Position numbers and translations under genes: made by a program. This document shows, in pieces, positions 54,772-63,375 of a DNA stretch of 64,000 bases; positions within the stretch are counted from its first letter, which is position 1, and the number at the start of each line of letters is the position of its first letter. Source of the stretch: Streptomyces pactum (GTDB lineage: Bacteria; Actinomycetota; Actinomycetes; Streptomycetales; Streptomycetaceae); NCBI RefSeq assembly GCF_016031615.1, contig NZ_JACYXC010000001.1, positions 6,696,001-6,760,000 on the forward strand, in the 5' to 3' direction. The notes below the pieces were generated by a model, which searched no databases, was not told the DNA's origin, and saw only the letters and a program-made list of their open reading frames with translations.

Positions 54772-56886
54772 TCACCCGCCGGTGGCCTGCCACTCCCCGA
54801 GACCGGGCAGCAGCCGTTCGGGGCGGACCGGCAGGGTGCGTACCCGGACCCCGGTCGCGTGGTACACGGCATTGGCCACGGCCGCCGCGGTGCCCACGAT
54901 GCCGATCTCCCCCAGGCCCTTGGAGCCCATAGGGTTCAGCCGGTCGTCGGTCTCGTCGATCCAGTGCGCCTCGACGTCCAGCACATCGGCGTGCGTGGCC
55001 ACGTGGTAGGAGGCCAGGTCCCGTTCGGCGTGGTCACCGAAGGCCGGGTCCATGGTGCTGTGCTCCAGCAGGGCCATCGACAGCCCCATCGTCATCCCGC
55101 CGACCAGCTGAGACCGGGCGGTACGGGCGTTGAGCACCCGCCCGACCGCGAACACCCCCAGCAGCCGCCGCACCCGCGTCTCGCCGCTGTCCATGTCCAC
55201 CGCGACCTCGGCGAACTGGGCGCCGAAGGCCCGCCGGGCGTACTCCTGCGACATCGCCGCCACGTCCTCGGCCGTGTCCACGCGCACCACCGGCCCCGGC
55301 TCCGGCACCGGACCGGAGTGCCGGGCCAGTTCCGCCGAGAGCGCCCGGCCCGCCTTGTGCACCGCCCAGCCCCACGACGCGGTCCCGGAGGAGCCGCCGG
55401 CCAGCGGGGCCTCGGGCAGATCGCTGCTGCCGATCTCGATGTCGATCCGGTCCACCGGCACCGACAGCGCCTCGGCGGCGATCTGCGCCAGCACCGTCCG
55501 CGCGCCGGTGCCGATGTCCGTGGCGTTGATCCGCACCCGGTACCGGCCCGACGCCGTCACCGACGCCTCCGCCCGGGACGGTCCCACCTCCGCCGGGTAG
55601 CCGGACGCGGCGACCCCGGTGCCGATCAGCCACCGGCCCTCGGACCGCCCGCCCGGCCGGGGGTCGCGGCCGGCCCAGCCGAAGCGCCGGGCGCCCTCGC
55701 GCAGGCACTCGGCCAGCCCCCGGCTGGTGAACGGACGCCCCGAATCCGGATCGGTGCGGGTGTCGTTGCGCAGCCGCAGCTCCACCGGGTCCAGCCCGCA
55801 CGCCAGGGCCAGCTCGTCCATCGCCGACTCCAGCGCGTACATCCCCGAGCACTCGCCCGGCGCCCGCAGCCAGGACGGGGTGGGCACGTCCAGCCGGACG
55901 AGGCGGTGGGTGGTGCGGCGGTTCTCCCCGGCGTACATCGAACGGGCCGGGGTCCCCGCCTGCTCGGTGAACTCCTTGATCCGCGAGCTGTAGGTGACCA
56001 CCTCGTGGGAGAGCGCCCGGATACGGCCGTCCCGGTCGGCACCGAGCCGCACCCGCTGGACCGTCGCCGCCCGGTGGCCCACCACCGCGGCCAGTTGCGG
56101 GCGGGGGAGTGCCAGCTTGACCGGACGCCCGGTGTGCCGGGCGGCCATCGCGGCGAGCACCACCTGGGGACGCGGGGTGCCCTTGGAGCCGAAACCGCCG
56201 CCCACGTGCCCGGAGACGACCGTGATCCGCTCCTCGGGCAGACCGAACAGACCCGCCAGCGTCTGCCGCACCTTGGTCGAGCCCTGGCTGGAGTCGTGCA
56301 CCCGCAGCCGGTCGCCGAGCCACACCGCGGTACTGGCGTGCGGCTCCATCGGGTGGTTGTGCAGCGCCGGGATGCGGTAGACGGCGTCCGTCCGCACCGC
56401 CGCGGCGGCGAAGGCCGCGTCGAAGTCGCCGTGCGCGCGCTCGCCGGGGAACCCGCCGTTCACCGTCTCGGGCGTGTACAGCCCCGGGTGGGCCGCGTCG
56501 AGCTCCACGTCGTGCGGCTCGGCCGCGTACGACACCCGGACCGCGGCCGCCGCCGCCCGCGCCGCCTCCAGGGTCTCCGCCACCACCAGCGCCACGTACT
56601 GGCCCCGGTGCGCCACCCGCGGCGACTGGAGCACCAGCAAGGTGGCGTCGTCCACGTCGCCCAGGCGCGGCGCGTTCCGGTGGTCGAGGACCGCCAGCAC
56701 CCCCGGTTCGGCCAGCGCCGCGGCCGGGTCGATGCCGGTGATCCGCCCCCGGGCCACGGTCGCCGGCACCGGCCAGGCGTACGCGCAGCCGTCGACCGGG
56801 TGCTCCACGGCGTACCGGGCCGCGCCGGTCACCTTCGCCCGGCCCTCCAGCCGCGGCGGCGCCCCCGCGCTCCCCGGCGCCGTCAC
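54772..56886 (-). CDS. molybdenum hydroxylase, Mo-binding subunit (PaoC/XDH-like)
   Basis: A 704-aa catalytic subunit of a xanthine-dehydrogenase-family enzyme: LEGRAKVTGAARYAVEHPVD, GHVGGGFGSKGTPRPQ, WLRAPGECSGMYALESAMDE, and the catalytic Glu in KGLGEIGIVG near the end. The RAPGExxGMxALESAMDELA text is that of the PaoC/YagR group of aldehyde oxidoreductases rather than purine dehydrogenases. Substrates are probably aromatic or other aldehydes or N-heterocycles, with molybdenum cofactor hydroxylation. Its start overlaps the FAD-subunit stop by 4 nt (ATGA). No chaperone (XdhC/PaoD) is in the window. Confidence 0.9.
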   Translation of the reverse strand: MTAPGSAGAPPRLEGRAKVTGAARYAVEHPVDGCAYAWPVPATVARGRITGIDPAAALAEPGVLAVLDHRNAPRLGDVDDATLLVLQSPRVAHRGQYVALVVAETLEAARAAAAAVRVSYAAEPHDVELDAAHPGLYTPETVNGGFPGERAHGDFDAAFAAAAVRTDAVYRIPALHNHPMEPHASTAVWLGDRLRVHDSSQGSTKVRQTLAGLFGLPEERITVVSGHVGGGFGSKGTPRPQVVLAAMAARHTGRPVKLALPRPQLAAVVGHRAATVQRVRLGADRDGRIRALSHEVVTYSSRIKEFTEQAGTPARSMYAGENRRTTHRLVRLDVPTPSWLRAPGECSGMYALESAMDELALACGLDPVELRLRNDTRTDPDSGRPFTSRGLAECLREGARRFGWAGRDPRPGGRSEGRWLIGTGVAASGYPAEVGPSRAEASVTASGRYRVRINATDIGTGARTVLAQIAAEALSVPVDRIDIEIGSSDLPEAPLAGGSSGTASWGWAVHKAGRALSAELARHSGPVPEPGPVVRVDTAEDVAAMSQEYARRAFGAQFAEVAVDMDSGETRVRRLLGVFAVGRVLNARTARSQLVGGMTMGLSMALLEHSTMDPAFGDHAERDLASYHVATHADVLDVEAHWIDETDDRLNPMGSKGLGEIGIVGTAAAVANAVYHATGVRVRTLPVRPERLLPGLGEWQATGG

Positions 56887-57911
56887 CGGTCCTCCCCGTC
56901 CCCGTTGGGGCGGGCGGCCGTCCCGGGCCGGCCGGCGGCGAGACCGGCGAGCACCCGGACCGCCACGTGACGCAGCATGGGGACCTTGAACGCGTTGTCG
57001 CGCAGCGGTTCGGCCCGGGCGAGTTCGGCGTCGAGCGCCGCGACGAACTCCGGCTCCCCGGCCGGCCCGCCCAGCAGCCGCCGCTCGGCGATCCGGGCCC
57101 GCCAGGGCTTGTGGGCCACCCCGCCGAAGGCCAGCCGGACCCGCCGCACCCGGCCCTCCGCCACCTGGAGCGCCGCGGCCACCGAGACCAGCGCGAACGA
57201 GTAGGACGCCCGGTCGCGGACCTTGCGGTACGCCGAGCGGCGCGCCTCCGGCACCTCGGGCAGCTCCACATGGGTGATCAGGTCCCCGTGCTCCAGCACC
57301 GTGTCCAGGTCGGGGCGGTCACCCGGCAGCCGGTACAGCTCGTCGATCGCCAGGGTCCGCGGGCCCGCCGCTCCCAGCACATGGACCCGGGCGTCGAGCG
57401 CGGCGAGGGCGACGGCCATGTCGGACGGGTGGGTGGCCACGCAGTGCTCGGAGGAGCCGAGCACCGCCAGGTCCCGGTGCACCCCCTCCCGGGCCGGGCA
57501 CCCCGAACCCGGGAGGCGTTTGTTGCACGGCTTCGCCACGTCCTGGAAGTACAGGCAGCGGGTGCGCTGGAGCAGATTGCCGCCGATGGTCGCCGCGTTC
57601 CGCAACTGGGGGGAGGCGCCGGACAGCAGCGCCTGGGAGAGCACCGGGTAGCGGTCGCGCACCACCTGGTCGGCCGCCAGGTCGCTGTTGCGCACCGCCG
57701 CCCCGATCAGCAGCCCGCCGGGCGGGGTCGGCTCCACCGAGCCGTGCGGCAGCCCGCTCACATCCACCAGCAGCCCCGGGTGCTCCACGCCCAGCTTCAT
57801 CAGGTCGACCAGGTTCGTCCCGCCGCCCAGGTAGCGGGCCCCGTCGGTGGCGGTGAGCGCGGCGACGGCCGCCCGCGGGTCCCGGGCGCGCTCGTAGCGG
57901 AAGGCCCTCAC
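56883..57911 (-). CDS. molybdenum hydroxylase, FAD subunit with extra Cys insert (PaoB-like)
   Basis: A 342-aa CO-dehydrogenase-type flavoprotein subunit: ARYLGGGTNLVDLMKLGVE (FAD-binding GGxTxL loop) and NAATIGGNLLQRTRCLYFQ, then domain III (YSFALVSVAAALQV). Four cysteines at about 119, 129, 138 and 157 (RTRCLYF, KPCNKRLPGSGCPA, SSEHCVA) match the insert that binds an additional 4Fe-4S cluster in E. coli PaoB. The GTG start overlaps the upstream stop (GTGA). Confidence 0.9.
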   Translation of the reverse strand: MRAFRYERARDPRAAVAALTATDGARYLGGGTNLVDLMKLGVEHPGLLVDVSGLPHGSVEPTPPGGLLIGAAVRNSDLAADQVVRDRYPVLSQALLSGASPQLRNAATIGGNLLQRTRCLYFQDVAKPCNKRLPGSGCPAREGVHRDLAVLGSSEHCVATHPSDMAVALAALDARVHVLGAAGPRTLAIDELYRLPGDRPDLDTVLEHGDLITHVELPEVPEARRSAYRKVRDRASYSFALVSVAAALQVAEGRVRRVRLAFGGVAHKPWRARIAERRLLGGPAGEPEFVAALDAELARAEPLRDNAFKVPMLRHVAVRVLAGLAAGRPGTAARPNGDGEDR

Positions 57912-58489
57912 CGGGTCGCCCCCGGCTGTCCGGAGAACTCCGCGCCGGACGGGGAACCGGCCGCGTCGAGCACCGCCCGCAGGATGTTCGGATAGGCGCC
58001 GCACCGGCAGATGTTCCCGCTCATCCGCTCCCTCACCTCCGCCTCGTCCGCCGGAACGGGCTCGCCCAGCGGGTGCCCGGCCGGGGTGACCGCGCTGGGC
58101 CGGCCCGCCGCCATGTCGGCCAGCGCCCCCACCGCGGAACAGATCTGTCCGGGGGTGCAGTAGCCGCACTGGAACGCGTCCCGGTCCCAGAAAGCCTGCT
58201 GCACCGGGTGCAGCCGCTCCCCGTCGGCGAGCCCCTCCACGGTGGTGATCCGGGACCCGTGCCGGGCCACCGCCGGCAACAGGCAGCTGTTCATCGGCGC
58301 CCCGTCGACCAGCACCGTGCACGCCCCGCACTGCCCGTGGTCACAGCCCTTCTTGGCGCCGGTCAGGTCCAGCCGCTCCCGCAGCACGTCCAGCAGGGTG
58401 GCGCGGTTGTCGGTCTCCAGGGTGTGGGCGTTCCCGTTCACGTGCAGGGTGACCGAGGAGGTGTGCCTCACCGCCTCCGTGGCTTCCAT
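57908..58489 (-). CDS. molybdenum hydroxylase, 2Fe-2S subunit (PaoA-like)
   Basis: A 193-aa iron-sulfur subunit with two 2Fe-2S centres. The plant-ferredoxin type has C49, C54, C57 and C69 (KKGCDHGQCGACTVL, MNSC). The second has C108, C111, C161 and C163 (FQCGYCTPGQ, NICRCGAYPN). It passes electrons from the Mo centre to FAD. The E. coli relative is exported by Tat, but no twin-arginine signal is present here, so the complex is likely cytosolic. It is first in a three-gene coupled operon. Confidence 0.9.
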   Translation of the reverse strand: MEATEAVRHTSSVTLHVNGNAHTLETDNRATLLDVLRERLDLTGAKKGCDHGQCGACTVLVDGAPMNSCLLPAVARHGSRITTVEGLADGERLHPVQQAFWDRDAFQCGYCTPGQICSAVGALADMAAGRPSAVTPAGHPLGEPVPADEAEVRERMSGNICRCGAYPNILRAVLDAAGSPSGAEFSGQPGATR

Positions 58490-59182
58490 GTGCGCCTCCT
58501 CGCCTCCGTGCCGCCTCGCTGCCTGGGCCCGCCGCACCGCCGGGGGTGTGCCGCCGGGGGTGCGCCCGTGCTCCGTCGCCCTCCGGCGGCCGTGGCCTCC
58601 GGTGCACGGTGCCTCCGGTGGCCGTGGCCTCCGTCGTTCCCGCCGCGCCGTCCCGCTCCGGCGAGCGTGGTCGTGCCGTTCCGTCCGGTGGGCGTTGCCG
58701 CCGCGCGCCGCCGCGGGCGAAAGGTTCCGGGCGGCGGCCGGGGTGTCACCGCCGGGCCGGTCGGGGTGCCGGCGGCCCGGCCGGGACGGCGCGGTCCTCA
58801 CTTCGGTAACCGCGCGCGCCGGATCCGAAACGGCGTCCGTGGCGGGTCACCCGGCAGGCGGCGCGGCGCGCACCGGTGCCCGATGCGGCCCCCGGTCCCG
58901 TAGGGGACCCCGTACCCCATCCCGAACGGCGACCCCGGCCGATCCCGTACGGGTCCCGAACGGGTCCCGTACGGGTGCCCCGCGCTGGGACACCGCACGT
59001 GACGCGGTACCTGAGCCCGTGGCGCGACGCGGTGGCGTGGCCCTGCGCCCGGTTCCCCGAGCCGGCGCCGCGACCGCCGTGGTCCGGGGGCGGTCCGTGG
59101 GGGGCCCGGGGCGGTCCGTTGGGTCCGCACCGGGCAGGGAACCCGTCGGTCGGCAGCCGGCCCCGGCGATCCGAGGTGGTGT
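58490..59182. repeat. gap with direct repeats, no gene
   Basis: No gene. 58937-58985 holds tandem near-copies of CCCGTACGGGTCCCGAACGGG, and 58550-58640 has CTCCGGTGGCCGTGGCCTCC repeats. The divergent operon promoters are expected here but no clear -10/-35 is visible. Confidence 0.5.
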
Positions 59183-59626
59183 GTGACGGTGCACTACGAC
59201 GAACTGGTACGACAGGTCCGGACCCGAGCGGAACTGCCCGATCGGCAGTCCGCCGAACGGGTCGTCCGGGCCGCGCTGGAGACACTGGCCGAACGCGTCC
59301 CGGACGGGGTGGCGGAGCACCTGGCCGCCCAGCTGCCGCCCGAGGCGGCCGAACACCTCCGGCGCGTCACCGCCTCCCACCAGGGCTCGCCCGAGGAACG
59401 CGCCTGGCGGCACGAGCACGGGGAGCGGTTCGACCTCACGGGGTTCGCCGGCCGGGTCGCCTGGCGGGCCGGGACCACCGAGGAGACGGCGCTCGCCCGG
59501 GCTGCCGCGGTGTTCGAGGTGCTCGACGCGGCGGTCAGCCCGGAACTGATGGACCGCCTGTACAAGGTGCTGCCCCACGACATCCGGGGACTGCTGCCGG
59601 AGGCACGGGCATATCAGGACCGGTAG
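59183..59626 (+). CDS. DUF2267 protein
   Basis: A 147-aa protein matching DUF2267: MTVHYDELVRQVRTRAELPD, then AERVVRAALETLAERVPDGV, AAQLPPEAAEHLRR, and a second similar helical half (ETALARAAAVFEVLDAAVSP, MDRLYKVLPHDIRGLL). The fold repeats twice with the signature LPxxxRxLL. Function unknown; it occurs often near stress genes. The GTG at 59183 is followed by ACG GTG. Confidence 0.85.
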   Translation: MTVHYDELVRQVRTRAELPDRQSAERVVRAALETLAERVPDGVAEHLAAQLPPEAAEHLRRVTASHQGSPEERAWRHEHGERFDLTGFAGRVAWRAGTTEETALARAAAVFEVLDAAVSPELMDRLYKVLPHDIRGLLPEARAYQDR

Positions 59627-59951
59627 GCGGCGGCGCGGAACGGCGGCGTGCGGAGCGGCGGACGAGGGGCCGTACGGGCCGGGGGCCGGTGACCGGGGCG
59701 GGCGCCGACTGCCGGAGGTGGCGCGGGCGGCCGAACCGGCGGCCCACCGGGGTGCGGGGCGGTGCCCGCCGTCGTGCGGCGAGGTCCGCCGTCCCGCGGT
59801 GAGCACCCACCACGGTGCGGCCCGCGCCGCCGCCTGGCCGGGCTCGGGCGCGCGTACGGGGCGGAGCCGGCGGCCCCGCCCCGTCCGTCGTAGCGCGACC
59901 ACGGCCGTTGCGAGGTCGTGTGCCGCGGTCCCGGCGCCGCCGGGTGCGCGG
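59627..59951. other. intergenic gap
   Basis: No gene seen between the DUF2267 gene and the convergent DUF4235 gene. Confidence 0.4.
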
Positions 59952-60221
59952 TCAGCCCGGCCAGGTGCCGGTCAGCCGCCGGAACCCGGCCGCGCCACCC
60001 CGGTTCACCACGGCTTTCACCAGGGCGAAGATCGCGCCCTGCAGTGCGGAGGCGGGCAGCACCTCCCGCCAGGTCCGCTCCTCGTCGGTGGCCTTCGGCG
60101 CGTCCCCCTCGTGCCCGGCCATCTTCCACACCTGCTTGAACACGGCCCCGGCGATCACGCCGCCGAGCACCCCGAAGAGCAGGCTCAGTACCTTGTAGAC
60201 CAGTTTTCCGACCTTACCCAT
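59952..60221 (-). CDS. DUF4235 small membrane protein
   Basis: An 89-aa protein: MGKVGKLVYKVLSLLFGVLG, GVIAGAVFKQVWKMAGHEGD, a soluble loop KATDEERTWREVLPASALQG, and a second hydrophobic helix AIFALVKAVVNRGGAAGFRR. This is the DUF4235 pattern, common in actinomycetes with unknown role. A GTG two codons upstream is an alternative start. Confidence 0.85.
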   Translation of the reverse strand: MGKVGKLVYKVLSLLFGVLGGVIAGAVFKQVWKMAGHEGDAPKATDEERTWREVLPASALQGAIFALVKAVVNRGGAAGFRRLTGTWPG

Positions 60222-60548
60222 GGGCACAGCACCGGCTCCCGCTCGGATCGATCGACCACACGGGCCCCTCGGCGGACGGGCCCGCTCCCCACGTCGGGGG
60301 ACGTACGGGTACCCGCCACCACCGAGTCACCCACCAGGGGCGCCGCGCAACCCGTCCCCGGGGCCGACGGTTTGGGCCGTTCGGCGCAGAGCCGCCGCAC
60401 CCGGGGGGCCGGACGCGCTGCCCACCGCGCCGATCGGCGGGGGTGTGGCTAGATTCGGTCCCGGTACCTCCCCGGCACGGGCGGCGGCCGGCAGCGGCCG
60501 CCGCACGCCGGGCCGCGGGTGACGGACGGCGCGAGGAAAGGCACGGCG
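60222..60548. other. intergenic gap
   Basis: Divergent spacer. No gene or clear operator seen. Confidence 0.4.
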
Positions 60549-60953
60549 ATGGCGGGAGACGACCTGGGAAGTCTGCTCGACGGGCTGCTCGGCCAAGGGT
60601 CCGGGGAGGGGACCGGCGGGATGCTCGCCGCGCTCCTGGGCACGGTCGGCGCGGGCGGCGGCGCGAACCCGCTGAACGGCCTGCTGGAGGAGTTGCGCGA
60701 CGGCGGCCTGGGGGAGCAGGCGGACTCCTGGGTGGGCACCGGTGAGAACCGGCCGATCAGCGGCCCGGAGCTGGCCCAGGCCCTGCCGTACCAGACGCTG
60801 GACCATGTGGCGCGGCAGGCCGGGGTCGGCCCCGAGCAGGCCGCCGACCGTCTCGCCGGAGTGCTGCCGGAGGCGGTGGATCGGCTCACCCCCGACGGCC
60901 GGGTGCCGCAGGGCCCGCTGGAGGAGGTCCTCCGCCGGGAGCAGCCGCGCTGA
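60549..60953 (+). CDS. YidB-like (DUF937) protein
   Basis: A 134-aa protein with the YidB/DUF937 layout: GDDLGSLLDGLLGQGSGEG, GGANPLNGLLEELRDGGLGE, then SWVGTGENRPISGPELAQAL and VGPEQAADRLAGVLPEAVDR, PDGRVP. The SWVGxGxNxPIS block is its hallmark. Function is not established. I chose the second ATG (60549); the first would add ten residues with poor similarity. Confidence 0.88.
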   Translation: MAGDDLGSLLDGLLGQGSGEGTGGMLAALLGTVGAGGGANPLNGLLEELRDGGLGEQADSWVGTGENRPISGPELAQALPYQTLDHVARQAGVGPEQAADRLAGVLPEAVDRLTPDGRVPQGPLEEVLRREQPR

Positions 60954-61270
60954 ACCGGCCGGGCCCGCCGCACCCGCGGGTTCCGCCGGCTCCACCGGCC
61001 CCGCCGCACCCCTTGATCCCGACGGTTCCGCGGGTCCCGCCGCACCCGCTGGTCCCGACGGTCCCGGGCGTGCCGGCCTCTGGATGACGACCCGGTCGCG
61101 ACGACCACCGCGGCGGCCGGCAGTTCGTGCCGGCCGTCGCGCCGACCCGGTCGCCGGGTGACGACGTGCAACCCCTGACGTACCGACTCCTCACCTGCCG
61201 ACCGCCGTGGTGGCCCCGGCCGGGGACGGGCACCTCGGCCCGACCGGGGGCCGGGGCCACCACGGGGTTC
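60954..61270. repeat. gap with CCCGCCGCACCC-type tandem repeats
   Basis: 60955-61080 repeats GGGTCCCGCCGCACCC and GATCCCGACGGTTCC units. No gene. It is similar in kind to 25540-25670. Confidence 0.5.
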
Positions 61271-62458
61271 TCAGCCGGTGTGGGCCCGTTCGGCAGCCGG
61301 CCGCTCGTCGTCGGCCCGGCCCGTGCCCAGCGCCTGGTCGAGGTCCCGCCACAGGTCCTCGACGTCCTCCAGTCCCACCGACATCCGCAGCAGCCGGTCC
61401 ACGACCCCCGCCGACCTGCGGTCGCCCTCGTCCACGATGCGGTGGCTGATCGACGCCGGGTGCTGGATGAGCGTGTCCACGCTGCCCAGGCTCACCGCGG
61501 GGGTGATCAGCCGGACACCCGCGATCACCGCGTGCGGGTCGCCGTGCACCTCGAAGGCGACCATCGCGCCGCCGATGCTCGGGTAGTGCACCCGGGCCAC
61601 CCGGGGGTCGGCGGCCAGCCGCGCGGCCAGCTCGGCCGCGGTCGCCGAGGCGGCGCGGACCCGCACCGGCAGGGTGGCCAGACCGCGCAGCAGCAGGTAA
61701 CCGGCGAGCGGGTGCAGCACCCCGCCGGTGGTGAAGCGCACCTGGCGCAGCCGCCGCGCGAACTCCTCGTCGCAGGCCACCACCCCGCCCAGCACGTCGC
61801 CGTGCCCGCCGAGGTACTTGGTGGCGCTGTGCAGCACGATCCGGGCGCCCCGCTCCGCCGGGCGCTGCAGCACCGGGGTGGCGAAGGTGTTGTCCGCCAG
61901 CAGCGGCACCTCGCCGCAGGAGTGGGCCACGGCCCGCAGGTCCAGCTCCGCCAGCGTCGGGTTGGCCGGCGTCTCCACCATCACCAGCCCGGTGTCCGGG
62001 CGGATCGCGTCCGCGACGCCCGCCGGATCGACCCAGGTCACCTCGTTGCCCAGCAGCCCGGCGGTGAGCAGGTGGTCGCTGCACCCGTACAGCGGCCGGA
62101 CCGCGACCACGTGCCGCAGCCCCATGGCGATCCGCACCTGGAGGCAGGCGGTGAGCGCCGCCATCCCGCTGGCGAAGGCCACCGCGCTCTCGGTGCCCTC
62201 CAGCCGGGCCAGCGCGGTCTCGAAACGCTCCACGGTCGGGTTGCCCAGGCGGGCGTAGACCGGCGGGCCGTCGAGTGCCGCGCCGGTGGTCGCGAACGCG
62301 TCCAGCCGGGCCGCCTCGGCACGGCTGTCGTACGACGGATAGGTGGTGGACAGATCGAGGGGCGGGGCGTGCAGGCCGAGTTCCGCGAGGTCCTCGCGAC
62401 CGGCGTGTACGGCTTCGGTGGCCAGCGAACGGGGTGTGCCAGCAGCTGTCGTGTCCAT
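61271..62458 (-). CDS. trans-sulfuration PLP enzyme (cystathionine/methionine gamma-lyase family)
   Basis: A 395-aa fold-type I PLP enzyme of the Cys/Met metabolism family. Conserved points are STTYPSYD, YARLGNPTVERFETALARLE, AFASGMAAL, the PLP Asp in LLADNTFATP (D189), the Schiff-base Lys 214 in HSATKYLGGHGD, and SLGSVDTLIQHPAS. A Tyr at 124 (RPLYGCSDHL) stacks on PLP. It could be a methionine or cystathionine gamma-lyase or a gamma-synthase; the divergent Lrp/AsnC regulator suggests amino-acid catabolism. I use the ATG at 62458 since the upstream one adds seven unconserved residues. Confidence 0.9.
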   Translation of the reverse strand: MDTTAAGTPRSLATEAVHAGREDLAELGLHAPPLDLSTTYPSYDSRAEAARLDAFATTGAALDGPPVYARLGNPTVERFETALARLEGTESAVAFASGMAALTACLQVRIAMGLRHVVAVRPLYGCSDHLLTAGLLGNEVTWVDPAGVADAIRPDTGLVMVETPANPTLAELDLRAVAHSCGEVPLLADNTFATPVLQRPAERGARIVLHSATKYLGGHGDVLGGVVACDEEFARRLRQVRFTTGGVLHPLAGYLLLRGLATLPVRVRAASATAAELAARLAADPRVARVHYPSIGGAMVAFEVHGDPHAVIAGVRLITPAVSLGSVDTLIQHPASISHRIVDEGDRRSAGVVDRLLRMSVGLEDVEDLWRDLDQALGTGRADDERPAAERAHTG

Positions 62459-62517
62459 GCACGCATGCTGAACAGCCATCGGGGCGTCGCGGGAAATCTC
62501 CGTGCTATGTTCGGCCG

Positions 62518-62994
62518 GTGCCCGATTCCGTCCCTTTGGATCCGGTGGACCTGCACATTCTGCGGCTGTTGCAGAACGATGCCCGGACGACGTACCGCGA
62601 TCTGGCCGCCGAGGTCGGCGTCGCCCCCTCCACCTGCCTGGACCGGGTGACCCGGCTGCGCCGGGCGGGGGTGATCCTGGGGCACGAACTCCGCATCGAC
62701 CCCGAGAAGCTCGGCCGGGGGCTCCAGGCGCTGCTGCTGGTACAGGTGCGTCCGCACCGCCGGGAGCTGATCGGACCCTTCGTCGAACGGGTCCGGGCGC
62801 TGCCCGAGTCCCGGGCGCTGTTCCACCTCACCGGGCCCGACGACTACCTGGTGCAGGTGGCGGTGACCGGCGCGGCGGACCTCCAGCGTCTGGTGCTGGA
62901 CGAGTTCACCTCGCACCGGGAGGTGGCCCGGGTGGAGACCCGCCTGATCTTCCAGCACTGGGACTGCGGCCCGCTGCTGCCCCCGCCGGCCTGA
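62518..62994 (+). CDS. Lrp/AsnC-family transcriptional regulator
   Basis: A 158-aa protein. HTH: VDLHILRLLQNDARTTYRDL, then AAEVGVAPSTCLDRVTRLRR and AGVILGHELRIDPEKLG. The C-terminal RAM domain has LLLVQVRPHRRELIGPFVER, FHLTGPDDYLVQVAV and VETRLIFQHW. It would bind an amino acid and regulate the divergent PLP enzyme gene (59 bp between starts). GTG start. Confidence 0.9.
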   Translation: MPDSVPLDPVDLHILRLLQNDARTTYRDLAAEVGVAPSTCLDRVTRLRRAGVILGHELRIDPEKLGRGLQALLLVQVRPHRRELIGPFVERVRALPESRALFHLTGPDDYLVQVAVTGAADLQRLVLDEFTSHREVARVETRLIFQHWDCGPLLPPPA

Positions 62995-63002
62995 CCGGCG
63001 GA

Positions 63003-63027
63003 CGAGGGGCGCCCGGCGCGCCCCTCG
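63003..63027. terminator. terminator after the Lrp gene
   Basis: Perfect 10-bp stem CGAGGGGCGC with a 5-nt loop, 9 nt after the stop codon. Confidence 0.6.
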
Positions 63028-63375
63028 GGGACACCCGGCAGGGCGGGCGCGGGCGCGGGGCGCGGGCCGGTGCGGCGGGCCGACGACATGATCGGCGGAC
63101 GCCTGTGCGGCCCCGGCGGAGGAACGGACCGGCGGACGTGGCGGCTCGGCGAACGGACCGGCGAACGGCACGGTGAACCGAGGCCGACCGGACACCGACG
63201 GGACGCCGACCGGGCGGGAAGGGCACGCGGCGTGCCGCGGCGGGCGGTCGGGCGAGGGTGTGCCGCTACGGCCGGCACGGCGGCGGAGGGGCGCGGCGGG
63301 CGGAGGGGGCCCTGCCCCGGCCCAGGTGACGGGCTTTGCTGGACAACCTGCCCCACTCTCCGGTGGGATGGCCGG
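63028..63375. other. intergenic gap before sigma factor
   Basis: No gene. An inverted repeat CCCAC-N6-GTGGG (63352-63367) lies just before the start of the sigma gene, with no clear ECF promoter. Confidence 0.4.
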
